Shown piece after piece: positions 41,665-51,486 of a DNA stretch of 64,000 nt. This DNA comes from Sphingomonas sp. CBMAI 2297 (lineage in GTDB: Bacteria; Pseudomonadota; Alphaproteobacteria; Sphingomonadales; Sphingomonadaceae). Position numbers and translations under genes: made by a program. A model generated the notes under the pieces. It made no database searches, was not told the DNA's origin, and saw only the letters and a program-made list of their open reading frames with translations. Position 1 is the first letter of the stretch. Each line of letters starts with the position of its first letter. The stretch spans positions 1 to 64,000 of the forward strand of contig NZ_JAPDIR010000023.1 of NCBI RefSeq assembly GCF_029870595.1, read 5' to 3'.

Positions 41665-42878
41665 CCAGCGGCGCCATCGAAGCGAGCTGGCTGCTCTATG
41701 CGCTGGGCGCGCTTTATCTCGTCGGCCCGTTGCTCGGCTGGCTTCTCGCCGCGATGGCGGCCGCGCAACTCTATCTGGGTCTGTCCGGAAAGCGTGTCCC
41801 GGCGCCGATCCTGCTCTGGTTGGGCGGGATGCTGGCCATGCTCGTCATCCTGCTGGCAGGGCATGTCCTCAACGACCTCGGCCTCGACCAGACCCTGAAA
41901 TCGGCGACCGGCTGGGCCAAGGGCTGGGCGCTGCTGGCGCTGTTCCCGTTCGCCGGCGCGATACTCGGCATAAGGCCGCAGGTCATCTACCGTGCAGTAT
42001 GCAGGCTCGGGCTGCAAACGCTATTGCTGTTGCCGCTCCTCGTCGCGGCACCCTATCTCCACCTGCCTGGCGAGATCTATGTCTCGCCGCTCAGGATATT
42101 GGGGGGTTCCGGCCCCGAATTCTTCTCGGTCGTCCTCTACACCATCGATCCCGAGGTGGGAGCACCGCGCTGGCAATTTTTCGCCCCCTGGTCTCCCGCC
42201 GCCGGAATGATCGCGGTGGTGCATATCCTCTGCGCGCTGGAAGAAAGGCATCCCGGATGGAAGGCCGTGGGCATCGCCGCCGGGATCGCCGTCGCCCTGC
42301 TCTCGCAATCCCGCCTCGCCTTCGTCGCGCTGGCCGTGATCTGGCCGCTCGCGCATCTTGTGTCACGCATGCGATATCCCTGGTTCTGGCGCATCGCGGC
42401 CGTCCCCGCGCTGCTGGCCGGATGGCGGGCCAGCGAGCTCGCGGCGATGGCAAGCCAGGCGACGGAGCGTTTCAACGGCGCACGGGCCGATTCAAGCAGG
42501 GTCCGGGCCACGCTCGGCAGGATCGCGGTCGAACGCTGGCGCCACGAGGCACCCTGGTTCGGGCACGGCGTCGTGGAACGTGGGCCGCATCTGGTCGAGT
42601 ACATGCCGATCGGCAGCCATCACAGCTGGTACGGCCTGCTGTTCGTCAAAGGCCTATGCGGCGTGGTGGCGCTTGCGCTGCCTCTCGCCGTCGGGCTGAT
42701 CGATGCGGCGGCATCCGCCGTGCGGGGCTCCGCAAGCGGGCGCGTCGCCTTTGCGATGCTCATGGTGCTGCTGCTCTACAGCTTCGGCGAGAACCTGGAG
42801 GTACTCGGCTATCTGGTCTGGCCCGGCCTGTTGCTGATTGGAATTGGCGCCGCTCAACAGGCGGATGCAACCAGATGA
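41619..42878 (+). CDS. Wzy-like polymerase / O-antigen ligase family protein
   Basis: A 419-residue membrane protein with about eleven hydrophobic helices and a large periplasmic loop around residues 280-345 containing RVRATLGRIAVERWRHEAPWFGHGVVERGP and GSHHSWYGLLFVKG, the Wzy_C-type loop with conserved Arg and His. It should join repeat units at the periplasmic face. ATG 41619 lies inside the end of the Wzz gene, a 46-base overlap in another frame. Its end overlaps the convergent glycosyltransferase gene by 25 bases. Confidence 0.8.
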   Translation: MAPSTDHTRSAAERLTSGAIEASWLLYALGALYLVGPLLGWLLAAMAAAQLYLGLSGKRVPAPILLWLGGMLAMLVILLAGHVLNDLGLDQTLKSATGWAKGWALLALFPFAGAILGIRPQVIYRAVCRLGLQTLLLLPLLVAAPYLHLPGEIYVSPLRILGGSGPEFFSVVLYTIDPEVGAPRWQFFAPWSPAAGMIAVVHILCALEERHPGWKAVGIAAGIAVALLSQSRLAFVALAVIWPLAHLVSRMRYPWFWRIAAVPALLAGWRASELAAMASQATERFNGARADSSRVRATLGRIAVERWRHEAPWFGHGVVERGPHLVEYMPIGSHHSWYGLLFVKGLCGVVALALPLAVGLIDAAASAVRGSASGRVAFAMLMVLLLYSFGENLEVLGYLVWPGLLLIGIGAAQQADATR

Positions 42879-43837
42879 TCGAGCAGGGCCCGCCATGCCG
42901 CCGGAGTAGCATGGCCGGCATCCACCATCGCGGCGCGGTTACGCCGGCCCATGTCCCTGAGGTCCATGCCCGCCATTCGCTCGATCGCTTCGGCCAGTAG
43001 TTCCGGCGAGGTGCAGTCGCTCACCAGGCCGGCCACCGACTGTTCCGGCAAACCATCGACATCGGCAAGCAGGGTTGCGCGGCCGGCGAGCTTGGCTTCC
43101 GCCGCGACCTGCCCAAAGGGCTCCCAGCGCGAAGGAACGACGACCAGGTCGACATTGGCGAGCAGCACGCCTGGATCGTCCAGCTTGCCCAGAAACCGGA
43201 TATGCGGGGCATTGCCCGCAAGCGCGCGCAGCATCGCCTCGTCGGGGCCGAAACCGCCGAGATGAAGGCTGAACCGTTCGGGGTCCAGGCGATGCATGGC
43301 CCGGATCAGAGTGTCGAAGCCCTTCTGCTCGGCAAAACGGCCATATGCCCCGACAGTCAACCGCTGCGCCGGCATGGGCGGAGGTACGCAATACAGGCGC
43401 TCCTCCCCGCTCCATGGCCGGATCGTGGAGATGGCGCGTGGCTGGCAAACACCGGAAAGCCAGCGCCGCTGGCCGTCCGAGACGGTCACCACATGATCGA
43501 AGGCGGGGAGCGCGAGGCGCAGCATCGCATGGAAACGTCGAAGCGACGGCACCTTCAGCCGTTCCCAGGCAGCGCAGTAGCTATGCTCCACATGGACCAG
43601 CCGCGCGCGCGGATTGCGCAGGCGCAGCGTTCGGATGAAGGGCAAGGCCGCCCAGCTGGGCGGGAAATGCGTCAGGATGACATCCGCGGCCAGGGATGGT
43701 GCCAATTGCCGGCGCGGCGCGACTTCCACAACGTCGCTTCGAATATCCTCCGCAAGCATCGGATGCTCGAAGATCCTGAAGGACTTCGTCACTCCTCCCA
43801 GGGCGAAGTCGTCGAGGAGATGCACTATCCGCATCAT
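42854..43837 (-). CDS. Family 4 glycosyltransferase
   Basis: A 327-residue GT-B fold enzyme: N-terminal MRIVHLLDDFALGGVTKSF, central VGAYGRFAEQKGFDTLIRA, and the donor-site EX7E-like segment SRWEPFGQVAAEAKLAGRATLLADVDGLPE. It adds a sugar to the lipid-linked repeat unit in the cytoplasm. Last gene of the minus-strand flippase/transferase operon; it overlaps the previous stop by four bases. The start could be three bases shorter. Confidence 0.88.
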   Translation of the reverse strand: MMRIVHLLDDFALGGVTKSFRIFEHPMLAEDIRSDVVEVAPRRQLAPSLAADVILTHFPPSWAALPFIRTLRLRNPRARLVHVEHSYCAAWERLKVPSLRRFHAMLRLALPAFDHVVTVSDGQRRWLSGVCQPRAISTIRPWSGEERLYCVPPPMPAQRLTVGAYGRFAEQKGFDTLIRAMHRLDPERFSLHLGGFGPDEAMLRALAGNAPHIRFLGKLDDPGVLLANVDLVVVPSRWEPFGQVAAEAKLAGRATLLADVDGLPEQSVAGLVSDCTSPELLAEAIERMAGMDLRDMGRRNRAAMVDAGHATPAAWRALLDHLVASAC

Positions 43838-44823
43838 GCGTCGGCCCTCCCGGCATAGCCCCCAAGCAGACGCTCCGAAAAGCGCGGGGGCATCAATCGC
43901 GTGACGATCACCCCCGCGAGCGTGGCCAGCGTCTTGCCGGGCTCTCCCATCAGGGCCCGGGGGCTCGCGCCGAATGCCGCGCGCAGCAACGCGGCGGCGA
44001 AGGGACCGTCGCGCAGCTGCACGGCCCGGCGTGCAAGATAGCGAAGCTGGAAAGCGCGCGCATCCTGGCCGTGCCGTGCAATGAGTTGCGGCGCCCGTCG
44101 CTGGCAGTTGCGGACGGCGCGCTGCCAGCTCTCGAACTGGTTGGCGATCTGGGCCGACAAACCGCCGCCGACGATCCGATAGTCCGTCAGCAGGCCGTCA
44201 ATCCCCTCGAAGCGGCATTCATGCCACGCCGACATGCGCATCCAGAGCTCGATATCCTCGGACTGGCGGAAGCGTTCATCGAACCAGCACGGCCGTCCCG
44301 GCTCCTCGGGATGCGCAAACCTGGCCCGATCGAGCGCCTTGCGCCGGATCACGGGAGCGGATCCGTTGCCGACGGGATTGCGCATCAGAATGTCCGCCGG
44401 CGTGATGTCATTGAGCTTGGGGCGCATCGCCACCCGAAGCGGACGGCCTCGCGCGTCGATGAGCCTAGAGCCGGAGAAGCTCACATCGACATGCGGATTC
44501 GTGCGGAGATGAATGGCGTGCAGCGTCAGCTTTGCGCGGTCCCACCGGTCATCGGCATCGAGCAGCGCGACGAACTCGCCTCTTGCGGCGGCGATCCCGG
44601 TATTGCGCGCGCCGGCAAGGCCGCGATTGGCCTGATGGACGATGCGGATTCGGGGGTCGAGAAATTCCCGGCAAATCCTCATGCTGCCGTCGCTTCCGCC
44701 ATCGTCGACGATGATCAGCTCGAAATCCATGAAGTTCTGCGCCAGCACCGAATCTATGGCTTCGCCGACATAACGTTCGACGTTGAATACCGGCATGACG
44801 ACCGAAACGAGGGGCTTATTCAT
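43834..44823 (-). CDS. Family 2 glycosyltransferase
   Basis: A 329-residue GT-A enzyme with VSVVMPVFNVERYVGEAIDSVLAQ, IIVDDGGSDGS, GLAGARNTGIAAARGEFVALLDADD (DxD) and a C-terminal helical tail. It builds the exopolysaccharide repeat unit. It shares clear resemblance with the next gene upstream, so the pair may have arisen by duplication. It starts 12 bases after that gene's stop. Confidence 0.9.
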   Translation of the reverse strand: MNKPLVSVVMPVFNVERYVGEAIDSVLAQNFMDFELIIVDDGGSDGSMRICREFLDPRIRIVHQANRGLAGARNTGIAAARGEFVALLDADDRWDRAKLTLHAIHLRTNPHVDVSFSGSRLIDARGRPLRVAMRPKLNDITPADILMRNPVGNGSAPVIRRKALDRARFAHPEEPGRPCWFDERFRQSEDIELWMRMSAWHECRFEGIDGLLTDYRIVGGGLSAQIANQFESWQRAVRNCQRRAPQLIARHGQDARAFQLRYLARRAVQLRDGPFAAALLRAAFGASPRALMGEPGKTLATLAGVIVTRLMPPRFSERLLGGYAGRADA

Positions 44824-44835
44824 GACATTGCTCCT

Positions 44836-45762
44836 TCAGGCGAACAGGCGATTCCGCAGGACGAGGGGAAGGAAGGGACCGGCGAATGCTCCGGCCAGGG
44901 TCATGCCGCCCCGCCATCGATCGGCCAGGAAAGCGCTCGGCGAGTAGCGCAGGCCAAGCAACGCGTAGCGCCGGGCAACCCGGGCCGGCTCCCCTAGTCG
45001 CAGGGCCCGGCGCGCCAGATAGCGGCAATAGACTGCTTCCGCCGCGCGAATGTCGACGCGGTCCTGATAGGTCCTGGCGAAACGACGCCACCCCGCATGC
45101 ATGCGGCGCAGGTCGGACGATAGGCCACCGGAGGTCGTACGATAGCGCACAAGCACCTCGTCGATCCCGACGATATGGCAGCCTGCCAACGTCGCCCGCG
45201 CGAGCCATTCCTGATCCTCGGCGTGCTGCATCCCATTGCGAAGCGCGCCGGTTCGTTTCCAGGCTTCCCGGCTCACGACCAGATTGGACATCGTGCAAAC
45301 CGGATTCTCGGCAACGGCCTGTGCCGGGGTTAGTGGCCCAGCACCGACGGTCGAACGGCTGGAACCGTGCGCATATGTCCGGCGCGGGTCCAGGAACGTC
45401 ACCGCCGCATAGCTGGCATCGGGGGCGACGGGGCCGGCGTGCAACGCGGCATGGCGTTCCAGCTTTTCCGGGACCCAGAGATCATCCGCATCGAGAAATG
45501 CAATGAGCGCGCCGTGCGCATGCTCGACGCCGATATTTCGCGCCCGCGCCGCTCCCACCCCGTCCAGCGAGATCACATGCAACCGCTCGTCCAGGGCGGC
45601 GGCTTCCAGCATGATGTGCAGTGTCCGGTCCGTCGATCCGTCGTCGATCAGCAGCAATTCGAAATCCCGCACGGTCTGAGCAAGCACGCTTGCGATCGTC
45701 GCCGCGATCGTTGCGGCCGCGTTGCGGGCGGGCACTATGACGCTGAAATCGGGGTTGCTCAC
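44836..45762 (-). CDS. Family 2 glycosyltransferase
   Basis: A 308-residue GT-A enzyme: FSVIVPARNAAATIAATIASVLAQ, LLIDDGSTDRT, GVGAARARNIGVEHAHGALIAFLDADD. The start at GTG 45762 overlaps the flippase stop in a GTGA; the frame is open far upstream, but that extension only shadows the flippase gene. Its C-terminal half (YLARRALRLGEPARVARRYAL) resembles that of the neighbouring GT2. Confidence 0.9.
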   Translation of the reverse strand: MSNPDFSVIVPARNAAATIAATIASVLAQTVRDFELLLIDDGSTDRTLHIMLEAAALDERLHVISLDGVGAARARNIGVEHAHGALIAFLDADDLWVPEKLERHAALHAGPVAPDASYAAVTFLDPRRTYAHGSSRSTVGAGPLTPAQAVAENPVCTMSNLVVSREAWKRTGALRNGMQHAEDQEWLARATLAGCHIVGIDEVLVRYRTTSGGLSSDLRRMHAGWRRFARTYQDRVDIRAAEAVYCRYLARRALRLGEPARVARRYALLGLRYSPSAFLADRWRGGMTLAGAFAGPFLPLVLRNRLFA

Positions 45763-47027
45763 AGCACATACTCCTCGATGCGCGAACCGCGCGCATGCGG
45801 ACGGTTCGCAAGGTTCCAGATGAAGTAGGGAAGCAGGATGATCGTCAGGCCGAGCACATAGCCAATGACGGCGATCGCCAGCCCCTGCGAGGCGCCCAGC
45901 GCCAGTCCGCCCAGGGCGCTCAATGTCGCGATCGTGCTGATCCCCGCATCGGCAACCGCGTTCCCGTCGGCCCGCATCCGCGCCGTCGCGACTGCGCCCA
46001 GCAGCAGCGGAAATGCGGCCAGGCCGAGCAGGGAGACCAAGGGAGCCGCCATCGCCCAATGGGCACCGAAGACCAGCGGTACATAAAGGGGAGCAAGCAG
46101 GATCTGGGTCCCGACCACCGGGAGAAGGATGGCGGCGGACACTGCCGCACCCTGGACGAAGCGCTGGTGCCGTCCGGCGCCGCTTGCCCCGCAGATGAAC
46201 GGAAACAGCACGATCTGCGTTGCCGATACGAACGAATAGGTGATGCCCAGGCCGGCGCCGAAGGCGAAATAATAAGTGCCGAGCGCGTTCACGCCCAGCA
46301 GCGCCCCGATGATGAGATTGTCGCACTGGGAACGCGCCGCCGTGACAAGCTCGCCGACGATCACTCCGCTTCCGAAGCGAAGAAAATGCCGCGCCGACAT
46401 TGGCGCGGCAATCGCCGGCCGCCAGGAACGGGCGCGACGCACGAGCAGCACCCACAGGGGCGTGGTGAGGAGCTTGGGAAGCACCAGCGCCCAGGCACCC
46501 GGCGCCAGCAGAACGAGAACCGCGGTCAGGAAATGGTCCGTGATCGTCTGGAGCGAGCCAATGCGCGCCGTCGTCCCCAGCCGGCCATCGCGCATCAGCA
46601 GGAAGACGCGCACCAGACCGAACGGCATCATGAGATAGACCGTGCTGAGCACCGCCAGCATCGTGGCGGCCTCCCGCTGGCCAGCGATCGCCAGGCCGCC
46701 CGCAACGCCGAGCTGCAACAGGGTGACGATTGGGCACCAGGCACGAAAGAGCCGGTCCGCGCCATTGCATACCGAGGCGAGCTCCGCATCGGAGGCCGCC
46801 ACTATGCGCTGGCCGATCCCGGCATTGGCGAGCACCCTGATGATCTCGAACAGGCTGAGGCAAAGCGCCGCCGTTCCCATCATCACTGGCGAGACGTGGC
46901 GAGCGATCACCACGACCGCGGCGAGGCGGGATAGCCGCGCAACCAGCTCCCCTCCGACATAGGCGGATATGCCCCGGACCACGGGATGCGCGGCAAGTCT
47001 GAGCGAAAGGCGGGAAAAGAATAGCAT
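45759..47027 (-). CDS. Wzx-like lipid-linked oligosaccharide flippase
   Basis: A 422-residue membrane protein of the polysaccharide flippase (MOP) superfamily, with about twelve to fourteen helices. N-terminal GGELVARLSRLAAVVVIARHVSP and GVNALGTYYFAFGAGLGITY are typical. It moves undecaprenyl-linked repeat units across the inner membrane. ATG 47027 is preferred over upstream TTG 47066 because GAGG precedes it and a sigma-54 promoter overlaps the longer version. First gene of the minus-strand operon. Confidence 0.88.
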   Translation of the reverse strand: MLFFSRLSLRLAAHPVVRGISAYVGGELVARLSRLAAVVVIARHVSPVMMGTAALCLSLFEIIRVLANAGIGQRIVAASDAELASVCNGADRLFRAWCPIVTLLQLGVAGGLAIAGQREAATMLAVLSTVYLMMPFGLVRVFLLMRDGRLGTTARIGSLQTITDHFLTAVLVLLAPGAWALVLPKLLTTPLWVLLVRRARSWRPAIAAPMSARHFLRFGSGVIVGELVTAARSQCDNLIIGALLGVNALGTYYFAFGAGLGITYSFVSATQIVLFPFICGASGAGRHQRFVQGAAVSAAILLPVVGTQILLAPLYVPLVFGAHWAMAAPLVSLLGLAAFPLLLGAVATARMRADGNAVADAGISTIATLSALGGLALGASQGLAIAVIGYVLGLTIILLPYFIWNLANRPHARGSRIEEYVL

Positions 47028-47050
47028 CGTAAAACCTCGACGCCCCCTCA

Positions 47051-47065
47051 GCATCAAGCGTGCCA
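47051..47065 (-). promoter_or_regulatory. Sigma-54 promoter of the flippase/glycosyltransferase operon
   Basis: Minus-strand TTGGCACGCTTGATGC: GG (47064-47063) and GC (47052-47051) ten bases apart; TGGCACG is perfect and the -12 box is ATGC in place of TTGC. A start near 47039 leaves a leader of about 12 bases that contains GAGG before ATG 47027. Confidence 0.65.
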
Positions 47066-47109
47066 ATTGATCGGCAAGGCGGCGATGCGCGGAAACCGCC
47101 CGAAAATTC

Positions 47110-47144
47110 GCAATCTGAAATTGTAGAGTGCAATCCGAATTGCA
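47110..47144. promoter_or_regulatory. Tandem inverted repeats midway between two sigma-54 promoters
   Basis: GCAATCTGAAATTGT (47110-47124) and GCAATCCGAATTGCA (47130-47144) begin 20 bases apart, about two helical turns. The second forms the palindrome TGCAAT-CCGA-ATTGCA, centred one base from the midpoint between the two -24 elements (47064 and 47211). A shared enhancer for both promoters is the simplest reading. Confidence 0.6.
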
Positions 47145-47208
47145 TTATGGACCGCGCCGAACGCGCCGGCAGAAGCGGAAAACGACGCGATTCCGCCATT
47201 CTGATGAT

Positions 47209-47224
47209 TTGGCACGTTCGATGC
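47209..47224 (+). promoter_or_regulatory. Sigma-54 promoter of the WecG-WbaP fusion gene
   Basis: TTGGCACGTTCGATGC: GG (47211-47212) and GC (47223-47224) ten bases apart. It has the same ATGC -12 box as the divergent flippase promoter. The start would be near 47236, ahead of GGAG and ATG 47260. Confidence 0.65.
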
Positions 47225-47259
47225 CCAGTGTTTCCGGCAACTGAAGCCGGAGTTCCTCC

Positions 47260-48660
47260 ATGTATCGTTTCCAGGATCTCAATTCCGCCGACATCGAGCC
47301 GCGCGCCATATCGGTCGAGAAGTCGCGACTATTCGGACTCGACCTTGCGCGAAGCGACCAGGCGCAAATGGCCGATCTCATCGCGCAGCGCGCGCGCATG
47401 GGGCATGCCATGGTGGTCAACTTCGTGAACGCGCATTGCGTGAATGTCGCCACGACCGACCCCGTCTATCGGGAATGCCTCGAGAGCAGCGAATTGCTGC
47501 TGCCCGATGGCAGCGGGATGAAACTCGCCGCGCGGATTGCCGGAGTCCCGACCGGAGAAAATCTCAACGGAACCGACCTGTTCCCGTTGCTGTGCGAGCG
47601 TGCCGCCCGGTTCGGCTTGTCGATATATCTGCTGGGCGCGGGCCCTGGCCTAGCGTCACGCACCGCCCAGGCGATGCAGGCCCGCTATCCGGAACTCAAG
47701 GTCGCCGGAACCCATGACGGATTCTTTGACGCCGCCGAGGAAGAAGCCCTGCTGCGGGAGATCGAAGACTTGCGCCCCGATCTCCTGTTCGTCGCCATGG
47801 GCGTGCCGCTGCAGGAAAAATGGATACACCGCCATCGCGCACGCCTGGGCGCCACGGTCACTCTCGGCGTCGGAGGCCTGTTCGACTATTATTCCGGTCG
47901 ATTGCCGCGTGCGCCATTGCCGGTCCGCCGCCTCGGCTTCGAATGGATGTGGCGGCTCGCCCTGGAACCGCGCAGGCTCGCCCAACGCTATGTCCGCGGC
48001 AATTTCGCCTTCCTGATAAGGGCATGCGCATATGGGATCGCGCGGCGGACGGCGCCGCGCAAATTGCCCAATCCCAAGCGCTGCTTCGATCTCGCCCTGG
48101 GCGCGGCACTGCTGCTTGCCGCCGCCCCCATAATGCTCCTGGCCGCGCTCGCCATCCGGCTCGAAAGCCAGGGGCCGGTATTCTTTCGACAACTACGCAT
48201 CGGCCGGGATGGGCGTCCTTTCCGCATCTGGAAATTCCGATCCATGGTGGTCGATGCGGAACAACGGCGGCGTGCGCTCCTGGCATTCAGCGAACGGGAC
48301 GCCACCTGCTTCAAGATGCGCCGCGACCCCAGGGTTACGCGTGTCGGCCGCGCCATCCGGCGTTGGTCGGTCGATGAACTGCCGCAGATATTCAACGTGC
48401 TTTCGGGCGACATGTCCCTGGTGGGCCCGCGCCCGGCGCTTCCCGAGGAAGTGACCCGCTATGGTGAACACGAACTCGGGCGGCTGCGCGGCCGCCCGGG
48501 CATCACCTGCACCTGGCAGGTTTCCGGAAGAGCGGAAATCGCTTTCGCGCAACAGGTCGAAATGGATATCGCATATCTGCGCGACATATCGCTGCGCGGT
48601 GACCTGCTCCTTCTCGCACGCACTCTGCCCGCCGTACTGTCTGCGCGAGGCGCTTATTGA
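47260..48660 (+). CDS. WecG/TagA-family glycosyltransferase fused to WbaP-type sugar-phosphate transferase
   Basis: A 466-residue two-enzyme fusion. Residues about 55-235 are a WecG/TagA/CpsF (GT26) domain: VNFVNAHCVNVA, LLPDGSGMKLAARIAG, FVAMGVPLQEKWIHRH, GVGGLFDYYSGR. Residues about 268-466 are a bacterial sugar transferase: a membrane hairpin (FDLALGAALLLAAAPIMLLAALAI), PVFFRQLRIGRDGRPFRIWKFRSM, RRWSVDELPQIFNVLSGDMSLVGPRP and RGRPGITCTWQVSGR. The C-terminal half should load the first sugar phosphate on undecaprenyl phosphate and the N-terminal half should add the second sugar, so one polypeptide may make the first two steps. Its stop is three bases from that of the convergent hybrid kinase. 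Confidence 0.9.
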   Translation: MYRFQDLNSADIEPRAISVEKSRLFGLDLARSDQAQMADLIAQRARMGHAMVVNFVNAHCVNVATTDPVYRECLESSELLLPDGSGMKLAARIAGVPTGENLNGTDLFPLLCERAARFGLSIYLLGAGPGLASRTAQAMQARYPELKVAGTHDGFFDAAEEEALLREIEDLRPDLLFVAMGVPLQEKWIHRHRARLGATVTLGVGGLFDYYSGRLPRAPLPVRRLGFEWMWRLALEPRRLAQRYVRGNFAFLIRACAYGIARRTAPRKLPNPKRCFDLALGAALLLAAAPIMLLAALAIRLESQGPVFFRQLRIGRDGRPFRIWKFRSMVVDAEQRRRALLAFSERDATCFKMRRDPRVTRVGRAIRRWSVDELPQIFNVLSGDMSLVGPRPALPEEVTRYGEHELGRLRGRPGITCTWQVSGRAEIAFAQQVEMDIAYLRDISLRGDLLLLARTLPAVLSARGAY

Positions 48661-48663
48661 ACG

Positions 48664-51486
48664 TCAGGCCGCGAGGCGCGCCAGGATGCGTTCCACCCGT
48701 TCCAGCGCGCTCGCTACCGCCACCGTGATCCGGTCGGCCTGCACGGCAGCGTCCATGCCAGTACCATTTGCCAGCGCCGTTTCGACTTCCCGGCAGAGCT
48801 CCGCCAGTTCGCCAAGGCCGAAACCTCCGGCTGCGCCCTTCAGCGCATGGAGCGCACGGCGCGTCCTTTCGCCATCGCCTTCCGCCAGACCGTGCAATGC
48901 GGATTGCGCGAGCCCGTCAATATCGCGCTTCAGGCTCACGCCTACCAGCCTCCTGGCATTCACGGGCAGGGCGCCGATGGCTTCGATGATCGCCAGGTTG
49001 GCGCTCTCGTCCTCGAGCTCCGGGCCAATCTCCCCCGGAAACGCCGCCATGGAGGTCCGTTCGCCGGCCTCGCGGATGATGTCCTGAAGCCGCTGATAGT
49101 CGAAGGGCTTGGCGAGGTGGCCGCTCATGCCGGCCAGGCGGCAGGCATCGGCGTCGCTGTCATAGGCGCTCGCGGTCAGCGCATAGATCGGAACCCGCGC
49201 GCCGGCCTCTCCCAGGCTGCGGATGCGCCGCGTCGCCTCCAGCCCGTCCATGATCGGCATCTGCACATCCATCAGAATGATGTCGAAGGGCCTGACCGCG
49301 AGCGAAGCCGCAAAGCTGTCCACCGCTTCGGCGCCGGTGCTCGCGAGCACCACTTCATGGCCGGATCTTGCTAGCGCCATCCTGAGAAGCGTTCGATTGA
49401 ACTCGACATCCTCCGCGACCAGAATGCGCGCCCTAACCGCCTCCGCCCTCGGCTCGCGCGCCTCCGAGGCCCGCAGCCGCTGGTCGGCGGGAGCCGCGTC
49501 GACGCGCAAATGGAAACTCGACCCCGAGGCATCGGAACCCGCTATCCAAAGATCCCCGCCGAGAATGCGGGCGAGACGTCGGCTGATCGCGAGGCCCAGG
49601 CCGGTACCGCCAAAGCGACGAGCCGTCGAAGAATCCGCCTGGACGAAGGGATCGAAGATCGCTTCCCGGCGATCGCCTGCAATCCCGCAGCCGGTGTCGG
49701 TGACGATTACCTCGAGCTGGTCCTCGGGCACCTTCGTAAAGCGGATGTCCAGGCTCCCCTTCTCGGTGAACTTCAGGGCATTTGAAATGAGATTGAGGAG
49801 GATTTGCCGAAGGCGATGCGAATCGCCCGATATGAAGGCGGGTACATCGGGGGCGACGGTCACGCGCATGTCCAGGCCCTTTGCACCCGCCTGGAGCGAG
49901 AACATGGCCTCGACCTCCGCGATCATCTGGCGCAGGGCAAAGGGCTCGTTGACGACGGAAAGCGCACCAGCCTCGATCTTCGAGAAATCGAGGATGTCGT
50001 TCAGGGTCTGGAGCATCGCCTGCCCGCACTGGCGCAAGATTTCGGCCTGACTGCGCTGCACGGGATCAAGCTCGCCCGCAAGCAGGAGGTCGGTGAAACC
50101 GATGACTCCGTTCATCGGAGTCCGTATCTCATGGCTCATGTTCGCGAGGAATATTCCACGCGTTTCCACTGCCTGATTGGCCAGGGCGAGCGCCCGCTCG
50201 ATCTCCTGCTCCAGCTGCTTGCGCGCCGTGACGTCGCGGATCGAGACGATCACCTCTTCGAGTTCGGCGCCCTTGCGGACCAGGCCGCAATTGGCCTCGA
50301 GCCAGATCCATTGGTCCGGCCGATCGAGCGGACGCGATCTGTAGGTCAGGACGCACCGCTCGATTTCGCCCCTGCCCAGCGCGAGAAAGGTCTCGACGAC
50401 ATTCTCTCTATCGTCCGGATGAAAGCGCACCAGCAGATCGTTGCCGACCAGTTGGTCCGGAGAAGCGCCGATGACCGACTGGACCGAGGGCGAGGCATAT
50501 TTGCATCGCCCGTCCAGGCCGACACGGAAAACCGCATCCGTGGCATTCTCGGCAAGCAGCTTGAGTTGCTGTTCGCTGGCAGCCAGTTCCTCCGTCAGGC
50601 GCCGGCGCTGGGCAAGCACTGACGCAACCGGCAGGGAGCAGGCCGCATTCGCCAGCAGAAACAATTGCAGGACCGTCACCTTGTCGTGCAACCCGCCGCC
50701 GACCAACATTATGGGCCCCATGCCAAGGGCGGTCGCCGTCGCGGCAATCAACGCCACCAGCAGCAAGCCCACCGCCGAGCCGAAGGCCCCAAGGGCGAAG
50801 GCGATGGCCAGCATCACGGGCGTGACCAGGAAGAGGAAGGGATATCTATCCTGGGTAAAGGTAATGATCGAAACTGCGATCAAGCTCGCCTGCGTAGCTG
50901 CAATTCGCCAGAACCCCGCTCTCGCGAAGCATTCGCGCGGATTGTTGGTGAGCAGCGTCACCACGAGCGGGGTCACCACGAGCAGCCCCAGCAGGTCCGA
51001 TCGGAACCAGTCGAGAAACACTGCCGGAGAGGTGGAGGCTTCCTTGAGCGCCAGGATCACGAATGCGAGCGATGCGGAGGCGAAAGAGGCGGCTGCGCTG
51101 TAGATGCCGAACCGTATGGACGATACGAAGCCGCCGAAATCCGGCACCGGTATGCGTGACCGGCGCCAAAGGACGACGACCATCACTATTTCCAGCGTGT
51201 TGCACGAGGATAGAGCAACTGCGATTGCGCTGGTGTCGCCGGAGGCCAGGTTCGCGCAAAGCGTGGCGAAGAAACCGAGTACCAGCATGACTGGCGTCGA
51301 GAGATCGCGGCGAAGTAGCAATGCGGCGACAAGAATTGCGTTCGCGGGCCAGATCGCGGCTATGCGCCCCATATCGCGCGTGAGTTCGATCGCAAGCCAA
51401 CTCGCTCCCGCTACCGCGCAGAATAGCAAGATATAGATCGGCACGCGGTCGCGGCCGTCCGATACGCGGGCACTCTGACGTTCCAC
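48664..51486 (-). CDS. MASE1 hybrid sensor kinase with PAS, receiver and Hpt domains
   Basis: A 940-residue phosphorelay protein. It has an eight-helix MASE1 sensor (about 15-300), then a PAS domain (about 310-430, [24 protein letters not shown]). HisKA follows with the phospho-acceptor in [14 protein letters not shown], then HATPase ([23 protein letters not shown]), a receiver (Asp in [13 protein letters not shown]) and a C-terminal Hpt domain with His in [14 protein letters not shown]. All three phosphotransfer sites after the kinase are present, so phosphate can leave to an external regulator. GTG 51486 is the start. Lying beside the exopolysaccharide locus, it could feed the NtrC-type activator; that is inference. 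Confidence 0.92.
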   Translation of the reverse strand: MERQSARVSDGRDRVPIYILLFCAVAGASWLAIELTRDMGRIAAIWPANAILVAALLLRRDLSTPVMLVLGFFATLCANLASGDTSAIAVALSSCNTLEIVMVVVLWRRSRIPVPDFGGFVSSIRFGIYSAAASFASASLAFVILALKEASTSPAVFLDWFRSDLLGLLVVTPLVVTLLTNNPRECFARAGFWRIAATQASLIAVSIITFTQDRYPFLFLVTPVMLAIAFALGAFGSAVGLLLVALIAATATALGMGPIMLVGGGLHDKVTVLQLFLLANAACSLPVASVLAQRRRLTEELAASEQQLKLLAENATDAVFRVGLDGRCKYASPSVQSVIGASPDQLVGNDLLVRFHPDDRENVVETFLALGRGEIERCVLTYRSRPLDRPDQWIWLEANCGLVRKGAELEEVIVSIRDVTARKQLEQEIERALALANQAVETRGIFLANMSHEIRTPMNGVIGFTDLLLAGELDPVQRSQAEILRQCGQAMLQTLNDILDFSKIEAGALSVVNEPFALRQMIAEVEAMFSLQAGAKGLDMRVTVAPDVPAFISGDSHRLRQILLNLISNALKFTEKGSLDIRFTKVPEDQLEVIVTDTGCGIAGDRREAIFDPFVQADSSTARRFGGTGLGLAISRRLARILGGDLWIAGSDASGSSFHLRVDAAPADQRLRASEAREPRAEAVRARILVAEDVEFNRTLLRMALARSGHEVVLASTGAEAVDSFAASLAVRPFDIILMDVQMPIMDGLEATRRIRSLGEAGARVPIYALTASAYDSDADACRLAGMSGHLAKPFDYQRLQDIIREAGERTSMAAFPGEIGPELEDESANLAIIEAIGALPVNARRLVGVSLKRDIDGLAQSALHGLAEGDGERTRRALHALKGAAGGFGLGELAELCREVETALANGTGMDAAVQADRITVAVASALERVERILARLAA

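Noticed and set aside
45763-47199. Long N-terminal extension of the GT2 gene at 44836-45762
   Set aside because: The extension is an out-of-frame reading of the flippase gene; the GT2 fold begins at GTG 45762.
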